The notes: generated from the letters alone by a model not told the origin. Positions 23,319 to 34,347 are shown, counted from the stretch's first letter. The stretch: DNA of 64,000 nt from Diaporthe sp. PMI_573 (GCA_021399435.1 JAJTUP010000026.1:372001-436000), one strand, 5' to 3'. Numbers and translations: made by a program.

Positions 23319-26111
23319 CTATTCCGGACTCTCCATCCAGTCCAACGCCCACTCCATATCTCGGTCGCTCTCAATTGGGAGAGCCACTACACTGTGACCG
23401 CCCATGGGCTCGATCGTTGCGTCCATGCAGTTGAGTGTGAATCTCGTCTTTGTGAAAAACCTGACTGACTTGTCTCTCCTGTGGAATAAGACCGCATCTG
23501 TCCACTCGGGCCGGCAGAACACGGCGTGTGTCTCATCATAAAAGTGGCAAAGCTCGCCTTCTTGCAACTCTGCCTCGGCCGTGATCACGGCGAATGCCTC
23601 TTTGTATCTGTGTGTCTCGAGCACGTCCTCCAGTGCCCGCTTCAACTCCTTCCAGCCTTCCTGGTACGGCGACCGCCAGCGTTGCTCGACAATGGTCATC
23701 AGTTGCCAGAACGCAGCCCCTATCTCGAGGCTTACGTCGGCCCGGGATTTGATATATTGCACAAAGGCTCTCCCCAGCTGGATCAAAACACCAGCGTGGA
23801 TCTTCTCGGCCGATAGGAGCAGCTCGGACATCTTGTGTATTGCCACCTGGCACCTCTTGGAGTTGACCCGGCCGCCGTGTGTTGCGCCAAACAACTCGAA
23901 GACGAGCAACTCCAGCGTCGTCGGCGGTACTTGTGCGACCTTGTCGCTGTCCTGGGACAGCTCATCAGTCCAGGAGTCGAGGATCTCCCAATGGATGTGG
24001 CCCTCCCCCGTGGCGACCACGCAGGTGGACCGCTGCAGCTCAAGGGCAAGCCCGCTGACGAGCTGGGAACTGTCGGCGGGAATTTGGCATGTTCGCGTGA
24101 GGAACTGCTGGATTCCCTCTGTACTGTCATTCAACCTCCTCGCTATGTCCTGCATTGACACCGTCTTTGTAGTCAACTCGGACTTGAGGGTGCAAATCTC
24201 CCTGTCGAGAACGTCCTGCGCGCCCTTGGTCTCTATTTTGAGGTTATTCATAGTCTTTTGCAGGGCCTCCAAACCAGCCCGCTCCGTTTCATAGTCTTTC
24301 TGAGCTGTCTCTAGGCTCTTGCTGGTCTCAGTAAGCTGTTGTTGCAGATCTTCACGCGCCCCTTCTGCTTGTTGCTCGCGTTCGGATAGCTCACGCCTCA
24401 GGTCATCCTCCCTGGCAGCCGTGCCGGCGTGTGCCTCCTCCTCCCGGTCCAGGAACTCCTGGAGCTTCTGCTGCTCCTGGGCTGCAATGGTCAACTTGTC
24501 TGTCAGGCTCATGATACGGTTGTTTTGCTCGGTGAGCTCGTCACCGAGGCAAGCCCGCGTCTCGCCCATCTTGCGGACCTCTTCTTGTTCCTCTTGCAGT
24601 CTCTCGGTTGCTTCCTCCTTCTCGTGTTGCAGGGCTTGCTTCTCATCCTGGATCTTGACAACCGCACTCCTCTCGCGGGTGAGAGACTCCTCGAGTTTAG
24701 AGATATTCTCCCGGAGATCCTGTGCGGTACTCTCGAGTCCGTCCCTCTCCACGACGATGTCCGACAGTTCGCCCTTGGCATTCGCAATTTCGTTCCGGAG
24801 CGAGGTCTGCGTCTTGCCACAGCCCCCGTGGGCCGCATTCAGCTTGTCGAGGCTGGCGAGCAGCTTCTGCTCCGTGTCCTCCGCTGACTTGAGCATCTCT
24901 GCTGTGTTCCCATGCTGAAACCTCAGGGAAGACAGCTCGTTTTCGAGCTCTGTGGCTCGGCTCTTCAGGTTGGTGACCTCGGCCCCGGTGCTGACCTCGC
25001 CCTCCTCCAGGCGGATCGTGAGCTGCTGCTCGTTCCGCGTCAACTCCTCTTGCCGCTCCTTCATCTCGTCTATGCGGGCGAGCATCCGGTTCACACGGCC
25101 CTGTAGCCCGGCCGCCGTGCTTTCTGCCTTGTCCTTGTCGCCCTCGATCGCATCCTTCTCCTCTTCTAGTTTCACAATTGTGTCCTTCTTGGACTGGTAC
25201 TTGAGCCGGAGTTGCTTCAGCTGCTTCGAGACCTCCGTCTTCTTATCTTGGTTCCTCTCCGCCGCCCTCCTGAGCGCGTCGTTCTGTTCCTGGAGCTCCT
25301 GGGCCCTCCCGCTGGCATCCCTGAGCTGGTGAGCCAGGTCACCAGCCTGTTTCTCGAGCTCGTCTACGTCCTGCCTGTATTTGGCTCGGGCTGCCTCCTT
25401 TTTGGACGCGGACTTTTGTTCTTGTCTCCGGAGGTCGTCTTTGGCTTTTTCCTTCTGCGCCTGCAGCGCCTTGCACTCGTTCTGCAGCTCCTTGATCGAC
25501 TTGCTCGTCCCGCTGGTGCCTCCGACCAACTGCTTGACTCTGTTGTTAAGCGGTTCAATCTCGGAATCCTTCTTCCGGGACGAATCTGCCGATTCGTTCA
25601 GGTCGGCCAACAGCCTATCTTTCTCGGCCTGGAGCCCTTCCGAGGTCGCCTGGAGGCTCTTGTAGTGTCTCTTGGCGTCTAACAACTCCTTGTGGACCTG
25701 TATCCTCTTCTGTTCCAATCCCTTCTTCTCTTTGACCAGTCGTCCGACTTTCGCGAGGCATTGGTCGCGGTCCCGCTTCCGCCTCTCGCTCTGTGTGATC
25801 ACGGCCTGACAATCGTTCTCGAGTCTCTGTATCTTGTCCTTCATGTCCATTTTGTCTATTCTCAGGCTTTTCTTGTCGTTCTTGAGAACGGCAATCTCTG
25901 CAGTCAGTTGTGATATCCTCTCACTATTGGCCTGCTCCTGGGTCAGGGTCGGGCCTTGCCGCCTGTCCAGGTACCTGAGGTCCTCAAGGATGAGCTCCTT
26001 GTACTGTGGGGAGATGTCCAGCATGCTCTGCCGGTCATTGAACACTCTCGGGATCAGTCTTACGAGGAAGACTTGCACTTTGAGGTCTATCGACTCAAGG
26101 AACGACGACAT
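23319..26111 (-). CDS. Long coiled-coil protein, probably truncated at the 5' end
   Basis: A single open frame of 930 codons from the first ATG. Residues from about 65 to 660 are almost uninterrupted Glu/Lys/Gln/Leu heptads, as in myosin-tail, spindle or scaffold-like coiled coils. The N-terminal 60 residues (SMLDISPQYKELILEDLRYLD) and the C-terminal 250 residues look globular, ending with ATIEPMGGHSVVALPIESD. I do not recognise the family. Oddity: the frame stays open upstream of the ATG for another 41 GC-rich codons that also read as coiled coil (KLEGLRTERQDLESS). It loses coding character exactly where AT-rich transposon DNA begins near 26232, and there is no upstream ATG. The natural 5' part was therefore probably removed or separated by the insertion. 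Whether a shortened product is made from the internal ATG is open. Confidence 0.75.
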   Translation of the reverse strand: MSSFLESIDLKVQVFLVRLIPRVFNDRQSMLDISPQYKELILEDLRYLDRRQGPTLTQEQANSERISQLTAEIAVLKNDKKSLRIDKMDMKDKIQRLENDCQAVITQSERRKRDRDQCLAKVGRLVKEKKGLEQKRIQVHKELLDAKRHYKSLQATSEGLQAEKDRLLADLNESADSSRKKDSEIEPLNNRVKQLVGGTSGTSKSIKELQNECKALQAQKEKAKDDLRRQEQKSASKKEAARAKYRQDVDELEKQAGDLAHQLRDASGRAQELQEQNDALRRAAERNQDKKTEVSKQLKQLRLKYQSKKDTIVKLEEEKDAIEGDKDKAESTAAGLQGRVNRMLARIDEMKERQEELTRNEQQLTIRLEEGEVSTGAEVTNLKSRATELENELSSLRFQHGNTAEMLKSAEDTEQKLLASLDKLNAAHGGCGKTQTSLRNEIANAKGELSDIVVERDGLESTAQDLRENISKLEESLTRERSAVVKIQDEKQALQHEKEEATERLQEEQEEVRKMGETRACLGDELTEQNNRIMSLTDKLTIAAQEQQKLQEFLDREEEAHAGTAAREDDLRRELSEREQQAEGAREDLQQQLTETSKSLETAQKDYETERAGLEALQKTMNNLKIETKGAQDVLDREICTLKSELTTKTVSMQDIARRLNDSTEGIQQFLTRTCQIPADSSQLVSGLALELQRSTCVVATGEGHIHWEILDSWTDELSQDSDKVAQVPPTTLELLVFELFGATHGGRVNSKRCQVAIHKMSELLLSAEKIHAGVLIQLGRAFVQYIKSRADVSLEIGAAFWQLMTIVEQRWRSPYQEGWKELKRALEDVLETHRYKEAFAVITAEAELQEGELCHFYDETHAVFCRPEWTDAVLFHRRDKSVRFFTKTRFTLNCMDATIEPMGGHSVVALPIESDRDMEWALDWMESPE

Positions 26112-26232
26112 CTCGTCGGGCTTGGCACCCGGTAGTTCTTTTATTTTGTCTATTCTGGTTCTGAGGCCATCGCTCAGCCTCGCGCAGCTACTCTCGAGGT
26201 CCTGACGCTCGGTCCGGAGCCCCTCCAGCTTT

Positions 26233-26332
26233 TTTATAAGATTTATTCTAAATATCTTTATATAAATAATATTAAAATTTCTTTAGCTTTTAATATTTAT
26301 AGGAATTTTTTAGTAAATGTATAATAAACTTA
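26233..26332. other. AT-rich junction sequence at the island's left edge
   Basis: About 100 bases of strongly AT-rich DNA between the broken coiled-coil frame and the pogo-like element. It resembles in composition the AT-rich DNA at 28661-28949 on the other side of that element, so the pogo copy may have landed inside an older decayed element. Confidence 0.5.
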
Positions 26333-28658
26333 ACGTGGTTCACCAGTCAGTAGGTCATACCAGTCAGTGGGACACTTTTACTAACTTAACCAACTTTTAC
26401 CAACCCCAGCACCCACCAGGTGCCAAAGGGTCAGTTAAAATTGGCACCAATTAGTGCCAACTACTTCAAATTCCTTATTTCCAATTAATTCGGTCAATTT
26501 AGAGAGGTTAGTGCTACTGCAGTGCTAGTCTAAAGTAGACGACTTTTAGTGGGAAAATCAGCTTCCCCACTAAAATGGAGCATTTCAGCCATGCAGGATC
26601 AACCTTAATCTACACTAGCCAGACCAACTATTTAGGCGGTCCGCCGCGGACCGCTTGAAAATATACTATTATTTACTTAGAATCTAAATAACTAGACTCT
26701 TCTACATCTTTCTCACAAGTTCTTACATTATACCCAGTCTCGCCGCAGTTACTACATCGTCGTTTAGACAGTCCGCCGCGGACCGCCTCCTCGCCATTAC
26801 CAGCTATTTTACTAGCTAGCCGCTTCCCCTTTTGTTTTTCTTTAATTATCACCTAGGAATCCTCAATACTAAGTACCCCTCCAAGCTAGACCCGACTTCT
26901 TTTAGCCCTCCGGCACTTGGCAAGCCTAATATTAGCCTTCTCAAGGGTACAGACCTAATCATTCAAAAGAGTAATCTAATATACCATCGCTTGTATACCC
27001 TTTATAAACTTCTTAACTACCTAGATAATTAGTATAGGAGAGCTGCCCTGGTATATAGATATCCTACCCTTAATAAAACTTAACTACTAGATAGTCTAGT
27101 TAGTGTTAGATAGTATTTATAATTCCCATTTTGTTGGTAATACAGGGAGGGATTACACTAGAGTTTATAGGTAGACATCTAGTTTAGAAATCATAGAATC
27201 TAGGTCCCATAGAGAAATACCAGCCCCTCTAAACCCAGATTTCATGTTTTCTTCCGTAAAGACCTTGTCGTGGGCTACCTTAAACGTAATAAAGAACTTA
27301 GACTTAGTAATATAGTTAATAGACACCCGGATAAAGAGATTAATCTCATCACTATATACACGCTTTAATAGCGAAAATAATGTAACGTCTAATAACTAAA
27401 GTAGATAAGATAAGTATAGGGATATACTAATAGGGATAATATTATTGTTATTATAATACTGCTTAAATTTTACTAATACATAACTCTCGTATCCATCCAG
27501 AACAAGCATCCAGTACTTGCCCTTCATCTACTTAATTATATACTTATTAAAGTATTAAATCCATTCTAGACTAGTCTCGTTATCTATCCACCTATTAGGA
27601 GTAGGCTTGATAATCCAGCTTAGTAGAAAGCCAGACTCTATGGTCTAGTTGGCAAGGTAGTAGGCGCCTTGGACAATCACAAACAGCAGGATACACCAGC
27701 CCTTCACATTAATACACTTAATAGCTATTGCCCATTCCCGGTTTCCAGGCTATACAGATTTAGCCTTTCCCTGTCTATCAGTATATATAATAACCATTAC
27801 TGCAGTTATTACACCCATCATAAAGCCTGTCTCATCAAAGTTATACAAGTCGTCATCTATAATCCCATACTTAGCCATTATGTTGCAAAACAGCCAGAAC
27901 TAGTTCCTAATAACCTCTAAATCTTCATAGAAGGCCCTCTAGTAGTTATAAGGCCGAGAAAATCTTGTTTTTAAGCTTGGTTATATATCCACAAAGCGTC
28001 GTACCTAGTTCTTGCCAACCAGCTTGCTATTATATAATGCCAGTAAAAGGTTGGCCATATCTTCTATACCAGAAAGTCATATTAGAAATCCTCGTGTATC
28101 TTGCTTAATAATATATTAGACAAGCGTTTACTCTTCGATTTAGTTAAGTTTATAGTAGTTAATATATAATTTATCACGGTCATATTAATTATTCATCCTC
28201 CTAAAGAGCGTACTTCTAGGGACATTAAAGATATATATAGCCTAGTATATACTTAAGGGTTTCTTTTGATTTTTTTTTAGAGTTCTTAATTACTTAAAGT
28301 GCTAGTTGGACTTTCTGTTCTTTTAGGTAGATTAGCATAGTAGTTATTAATTTCTAGCGTGTTAGATATTTAAGTAGGTAGAGTAATGTAAGATTAACGC
28401 GAAAAATGGAGATACAATTTATACCAAAAACAAAGCCGCTTACCAAAACTTTAAACTTTTAGACTAGCACTATAATACCACCATACCTCTAAATTGACCA
28501 AATTAATTGAAAATAAGGAATTTGAAGTAGTTGGTACCAATTAGTGCTAATTTTAACTAACCCTTTGGCACCTAGTAGGTGCTGGGGTTGGTAAAAGTTG
28601 GTTAAGTTAGCAAAAGTATCCCACTGACTGGTATGACCTACTGACTGGTGAACCATGT
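26333..28658 (-). mobile_element. Pogo/Fot1-like Tc1-mariner DNA transposon, RIP-degraded
   Basis: A 2.3-kb element bounded by inverted repeats of roughly 200 bases: outer ends ACGTGGTTCACCAGTC at left and its near-complement at right. It is flanked by TA on both sides (26331-26332 and 28659-28660), the target duplication expected of the superfamily. On the minus strand the remains of the transposase can be read. Near 27170-27260 there is a segment resembling the SGFRGAG...DLDSMISKLD end of pogo-type DDE transposases. Near 26690-26770 a C-terminal zinc knuckle RRCSNCGETGYNVRTC has its expected His replaced by Tyr. Many stops interrupt the frame, and the two inverted repeats differ almost only by transitions, as RIP would leave. 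It is not expected to be active. Confidence 0.82.
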
Positions 28659-28660
28659 TA

Positions 28661-28949
28661 TTTAAATTAATAGGCTGTCTATTTATTAAAGTTTTTATAT
28701 AAAGTATATTAAAGGTTATTTCTACTTAAATTAAGATAAATAATATCTATTAATACTTATATAAAGTAGACTATTAATTTTTTTATTAGTAGGCTATCTT
28801 ATATATTAATTATACTATTTTATTATTTAAAGTTTACTATTCTTTTTTATATATTTAGTAAAATATTACTTTTCTTACTAATTTTCTTATATATATATAG
28901 ATTAATTTCTATCTAATAGCTTTTCTCTACTATAAGTTATTATTATTTT
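28661..28949. other. AT-rich decayed DNA
   Basis: About 290 bases of extremely AT-rich DNA between the pogo-like element and the solo LTR. No gene or repeat boundary can be recognised. Confidence 0.5.
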
Positions 28950-29157
28950 TGTTAGAATAGTACTAAGGCTAATCATACATAGCCATCTTGGCTAGAGATG
29001 ATGACTAATCTAGCAAGGGAGTGCATGCAGACCTAAGAGGTTTGCATACGAGCTTCCCCGCTTGTTTCATAGTTTAGACAGACATTAACGAATTCAGAAC
29101 CAATTATATAGACACATACGTACATATATTACGCTATATAGTAAAGGCTATTCAACA
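28950..29157 (+). repeat. Solo copia-type LTR (opposite orientation), with TSD
   Basis: A 208-base sequence starting TGTTAGAATAG and ending CTATTCAACA. It is the reverse complement, with many transitions, of the 209-base LTRs at 30095-30303 and 45811-46019. It is flanked directly by ATTTT on both sides (28945-28949 and 29158-29162), a 5-base target duplication, so it is an independent insertion that lost its interior by LTR-LTR recombination. Confidence 0.85.
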
Positions 29158-30094
29158 ATTTTAGTATATTATTATTAGATAATTTTATATTAATCTTATT
29201 ATAGGTCTTAGTTAATTTTAGATTTTAAATTATATAGAGGTATATATTACTTTATCTTTCTTGTATAAATTATAACTATTGCCTAGTTTTATTCTAATAA
29301 ATAATAATAATAGTCTCTTTCTTATATAAAAGTTAATAAATTAGTTATCTAGAAGTCTCTATATTTAGTTTTACTTTAGTAGGTAATAATATAGAGTTCT
29401 AAGAGATAGTATAAAAGCCTAAATACCTAGTTCTACTCTAGTAGATAGTAACTTAGGTAAGTTTTCATCTCTTTACTCTTGCTAATCTATAATTACCTAA
29501 AGTAATTACTAATTAATATTAAATAGGCTCTGTATATATATATGTATTGTTAGATAATTAGGTTTAGTTGGTTGGTTAATTCTTACTTGTTTTTTAACTA
29601 AGGGAAAAGAGAGATATTATAAACCAACACGTTAGTACCAAAGGGACTTGTTAGGAAAACCTAGATAATTTAGATTAAACACTATAACGCCTGCCCTGCG
29701 GAACTAGTTAGTAGAGTTACGGGAATACGCTAAAACCTAGGGTTAGAATTAGGCTTACCAGGCTTAGTTACAAGTCTAGTAAGCAGGCTCGACAATCTAT
29801 CTATCAAGCCACCTACCAAGAATCGCAGGCTTGCCTTACAAGCCAGCAAGCTACTAAAGAGTCAAAATATATAAAGACATAGTTATTACTATAGTAGATA
29901 GCTTTTATAGAATAAACTCTTTAGTTATTAATCTAAGTATTTAGTCTAATAACTAGATAGCCTTATAGCTAGTAATTATACTCGTAGAATTATTATATCT
30001 TATATTAAATAGTTAAGTATTATTTCTATATTATATTACTAATATAAACCCTATAGATTACCTACTAAACTCTATAAAGGTTTAGTATAATTAT
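29158..30094. other. AT-rich decayed DNA with a copia leader fragment
   Basis: No coding capacity. At about 29465-29535 the sequence resembles the leader just inside the copia 5' LTR (compare 45750-45830), in the same orientation as the large copia element. This suggests a fragment of a third copia copy. The rest is too mutated to assign. Confidence 0.5.
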
Positions 30095-30303
30095 TGTTAA
30101 ATGGCCTTTACCATATGGCGTAAATGTACGTACATACGTATCTATGTAATTAGTTCTGAATTCGTTAATGTCTGTCTAAACTATAAAACAAGTGGGGAAG
30201 CTTGCACACAGACCTCTTAGGTCTACATACACTCCCTTACTGGATTAGTCATCATCCCTAGCCAAGATGGCTATATATGATTAGCCTTAGTACTATTCCA
30301 ATA
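30095..30303 (-). repeat. Copia 3' LTR
   Basis: A 209-base direct repeat of 45811-46019. Its outer left edge abuts the target duplication ATTAT. One end base of the usual terminal dinucleotide is mutated (CCAATA in place of CCAACA on the plus strand), consistent with RIP. Confidence 0.85.
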
Positions 30304-31809
30304 CTAGGGGTCTTTTGTTTTCTAATTACACACTCTTTTTAGCCTAGTAGAGCAAGTTAAATTACTCATACGCTTTTCCTCCATAACAAAAGAAAATCAC
30401 ACTACTAGGTAGGTTGGGCTACCCTTTGTACGGTGTAAGTAAACCACCACTAGTAGTCCACACTAAACGCTTTTTACACCAACTTCTCAACCTTACTTTT
30501 AGCCCTTCCTTGCCTACCTTCCTACCAGCCTTTTCATTATACAAACCAGAAGTTACAGGAAGGGGCTGCTGTCTGTAACTTACCCATACAAGTAATCTCG
30601 TCCTTGTTAGGTAAGGTGGTCTGTACCTAACACCCTTCTAGTACTAGTATAAAAACCTCACGCCTTTTACCCTCTACTTTAACCTTCCCTCTTTCTCTTC
30701 TCTATTACACGACACTCTCTCTCTCTCTCACACATACACACATATATACACCTTATATATATTATATAATCTAAAACATCTTCAAAACTTACCCCCCTAT
30801 TATTACTAAATCTTTTACATAATGTCTAATTATAGTTCTTCGCACAGCCCTTGCGGGTTGCCTCTCTCTCTATATGCTTTACCTATACCTATGTCTACTG
30901 TTATAGTACCTATCCTTGCTCCACAGGCAGGCCCTGCCTAATCTCCTCTCATGCCTCTCTTTAGTACTTTAACATATATTCCTAGTCTGACTATAAGCTG
31001 TCAGATTATGACCCTCCCAACCGGTTACTTTCTAAATCATACTTTCCTAGCCTCCCTTATTATTAATATCTATACAACCCTTTTCCTACTATTATTTTTA
31101 TTCTAACATTTTTAAAGGACACTAAGCATATAATTATTATACTCCCCTTATACGACATTTAAATACTATACAATATTAATATATAGCTAGTTAACATTAT
31201 TACTTATATTATTTATCATCCAAGCTACTACTACATAATCCTGATTTAGTCATACAATTAAGATAGTAATCAATATACTAAATGTTTATACAATTTACCT
31301 AATATATACTAGTTTAAGGGATATTTTTAGCTGCCTAGATTTCAGGAAGGTACTTATATAGATTACATCTAGTAGTCGCAAGGTCGCTAGTATCCTTATT
31401 ATGAGAACTACTAGCTACGCAGAGCTTATGCTTGTAGAGAAGGTTGTAAAAGTCGTAGTAGCCATAGTAGTAGAAATAGTCTAGATAATAGTAGCCTAGG
31501 ACCCTCTCGTAGCTTAGTAACCTTAGAAGGTATTAAGTAGGAGATTAAACAGGAGGATAAGAGTTCCCTAATTAATCTATATACCTTTAGATATATAGTT
31601 AAGTAGGTATGTTCTAGGTCTTAGGTTTATATAATGATTTTCCTATATACTATAACTAAAATTTAATTCTCCTCTTACCACTTTTTCTTTATATAAATAC
31701 TCCCTAGTAATTATAAAAAGTTTCCTATTATATAGTTACTAAATTCTATAGCTAGCCTTATATAATCCTCTTAGGTCCTAGGTATAGCCTTTAAGGTTTA
31801 TTATATAGC
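30304..31809 (+). pseudogene. Plus-strand LTR-element leader and gag-like fragment
   Basis: Although it lies inside the minus-strand copia, this stretch reads better on the plus strand. A pyrimidine-rich leader runs about 30660-30760, and an ATG at 30822 opens a frame of 39 codons beginning MSNYSSSHSPCGLP that then meets a stop. Farther on (about 31400-31560) there is an Arg/Ser-rich stretch of gag character. I read it as the remains of another retroelement inserted in the opposite direction, but I found no LTR pair or target duplication for it. Confidence 0.4.
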
Positions 31810-32050
31810 CTAAGATATTCTGGTTCTATTCTAAAAAATCCTGACTATATCTTGAGATATCCTGGTTATATCCTTGTATATCCTGAAATATCCTAGCCAT
31901 ATCCTTTATATATCTTAAAGTATCCTAGCTATATCCTTTATATATCCTAGGTCTATCCTAAGCCTATTCTAGCTATATCCTTTATACATCCTTATACTAT
32001 CCTATAGCTATCCTAAGCCTGTCTATTATATATCCTGGGCCTATCTCTCT
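31810..32050. repeat. Degenerate TATCCT-type tandem array
   Basis: Around fifteen irregular copies of a short unit built on ATATCCT (ATATCCTGG, ATATCCTTT, TATCCTAG and similar) in about 240 bases near the 3' end of the copia body. The spacing alternates around 8-16 bases. Confidence 0.6.
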
Positions 32051-32099
32051 TCAGTCCTTAAGTTTTCATGTAGCTATCCTACAGCTTTTTCTTCTTATT

Positions 32100-33790
32100 T
32101 TTATACCCTCTAGTTAATTTCTTCTTATCCTCATACCCTCTAGTCAAACACCTCTTCCCTTATTCCTTCTAGCTAAGGTATTCTATATATACCTCTACCC
32201 TAATCTTTAATATATTTATTAAAATCAGCTTTTCTAATACTCCATTTAGTACCTTCTTTATACAAGCATCAGCTAGATTATCCTTCCCATTAATCCACCA
32301 TACTTTAGAAATTTCTTTCTTTTTATATACTTCCCTTAGTAATATAATATTAATTATTAGTCTCTTCTTATCTATTATATCCAGCCTAACTAGATAATTA
32401 TATAATAATCTTAAATCTATATAAATAATGACTAAAATTCTTAGTATTTCCAGATAGGTTATAATCTAGTTAATTATCATACTAAATACTATACCACTAT
32501 TAAATCCAGTCATTATCCTATACAGCTTACTTACTAGTATATTTTAAGTTACTCTTTTATACTTAGTTAAGCTCTAATAAATAATGTTTTTATAGATTTT
32601 AAAGTCCTCTCTTATACAGCCAGTTTTTATTACTAGTATAATAATAAATCCTAGCTGTGAGCTAAGATCTATATTATTGGTAAAAGACCTATCTATAAAA
32701 ATATAGAGCTTTATACATTCTAGGTTAAATAGAATAAATATAATTCCTTTCTTAGAGTTTTCTATCTATTACTTAATTTATATATTAAATACCTCTATAT
32801 CCTTCTTCCCTAGGTTTTTAATCTAGGCTACTAATAATAGATTATATATAGCTTCTAGTTAATAAATTAATATAATATAAACACCCCTTACATACTAGGC
32901 GATATACTATTAGGGTATATCTTTAGCCTCTAGATTAATTAGGACTAGGATTGCTACTTAGCCTTTCTATATAAAGGTAATGTTATCTCTATTAAACTTA
33001 ATCTTTCCTCTATTAAACTTAATTAGTTATTTTAGCCCTAAGATTTACTTATCCTTCATACAAAACTTTCTATTATATAGTTCCTCTTCTTCTTTTCTAG
33101 AGAATTAGGTAGTTATAAAGCTAAAGATATTGTCTATCTATATCCTAGTAATTCCAAAGTAGTACAATCCATTTATAGTAAACAATAAATATAGATTATA
33201 TATCAAGACCTTTATCCCTAAAACTTTAGTATAGTATAAATAATATATCTTATACTAGTATAGACCTGACTCTACTAGTCTATATAATGGCTTCTAAATT
33301 AGGAGTATAGTTCCTGGTGGGTATTAATTGTATAGCTTTACTAGCAACTCTGCCAGAATAGTATAAGTAAGGGGGTTGCGTAATTAGGTATAGGCTTATA
33401 TAATGTTCCTCAACTCTCCTTGGTAGTAAAAGTGTAGTACAAGAGTTGGTTCTAGTGTAAGAATAAGTCTCTAGCTCATCCTTTAGATAGTAGAAGCCTG
33501 GGTCAGGATTGCCTCCTTCCCTAAATCTCTATACCCTTATACAACAAGCCTAGATTTCTCTATAGGCTTTATTAACCTATTCTTTACCTCTCATACCATC
33601 CTTGTCTTAAAAATCCAAAGTCTATAGTATTAGTTTAGGTTATACTAAATAAATTAAAAGATATCTTTACTAGCTAGAACATCTATTTCTAGTACATCTA
33701 ACTCCTTAAATAGCCTTCTAGGAACAGTAATAATATTATCTTGGCATAGTTTAACTACTAAATTATATAAGTCTTTCTCCTTCTAGGTAA
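32100..33790 (-). pseudogene. Copia reverse transcriptase/RNase H remains
   Basis: The minus strand carries long runs of codons matching the C-terminal half of fungal copia polyproteins as I know them: a VESGLY segment, then FGITRI, FSRKEEEELY, LINLEAKDIP, a FIDRSFTNNIDLSSQLGFIII stretch of the RNase H domain, and WINGKDNLADA near the end. Stops occur every 10-40 codons, mostly where Trp or Gln would be expected, which fits C-to-T and G-to-A change. It is not functional. Confidence 0.7.
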
Positions 33791-33808
33791 GAAAAATGCT
33801 TGGCAACT

Positions 33809-34341
33809 CTGAAGGTTGGTGGATTGAATGGGAGTCAGGTAGCAGTAGGGTGCACTGAGGTCTTGTTGGGACGCTTGAGAATGGTTTGGACAACTTTGCA
33901 TTGAATTCGAGTGGGCTTCTGTCAGCCCTCCTCACAGTCCCTCCGACATCGTCTCAACCCTGGGCACGCTGTGGTTGGCTCTGGTGCGCAGATAGGGAGG
34001 CCGGAAAATTCGGCCCCCAGACCCACTCTCTTCAGCCATGAATAACTAGCCAACCCTAACCCTGATAGTAACCAAACTAAGTACAGATAATCTTCAGAAA
34101 TCAGGCTATCTAATGAACTAGGTTACATGCTTTTTGGGTAAGAAATAAGGGGAATGCAGAGGTTCGAAGTTAGGGTCTTACAATAGCCCAAAAAATCGGC
34201 TCACGGCCACCAAACTCATCTGCCGGCGCGCACGCCACATAGGCACTTAGCCGAAAAAGTGCCAAGTCTAGGGTAACTCCCTACGTGAAGTCTAGGGTAA
34301 CCCCTTACGTGCAGCGCCCACACAAGCGTTTCCGTTTAACA
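33809..34341 (+). mobile_element. 533-bp repeat unit, barely RIP-mutated, flanked by GCAACT
   Basis: A single copy of a repeat that also forms both arms of the foldback at 46089-47272. It begins CTGAAGGTTGG, ends CCGTTTAACA, and is directly flanked by GCAACT at 33803-33808 and 34342-34347, suggesting a 6-base target duplication (or CAACT, 5 bases). It keeps CpG-rich DNA (for example CTGCCGGCGCGCACGCC) while the surrounding copia is heavily AT-shifted. It has no open frame. It lies between integrase and reverse transcriptase remains of the copia, so it inserted there. Solo LTR and non-autonomous DNA element are both possible. A short internal duplication (AAGTCTAGGGTAAC) is seen at about 34264-34306. 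Confidence 0.7.
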
Positions 34342-34347
34342 GCAACT

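Noticed and set aside
24319..25332. Ser/Leu/Cys-rich plus-strand open frames over the coiled-coil gene
   Set aside because: They are the antisense reading of Glu/Lys/Gln-rich heptads, which gives Ser/Leu/Phe-rich translations with few stops.
28950..30303. The inverted LTR pair 28950-29157 and 30095-30303 read as one 1.35-kb inverted-repeat transposon
   Set aside because: Each LTR has its own target duplication (ATTTT for the first; ATTAT shared between 30090 and 46020 for the second), so they belong to separate insertions.
31810..32050. CRISPR-like array
   Set aside because: Units are short, irregular and without unique spacers, and the organism is a fungus; it is a degenerate AT-rich tandem repeat.
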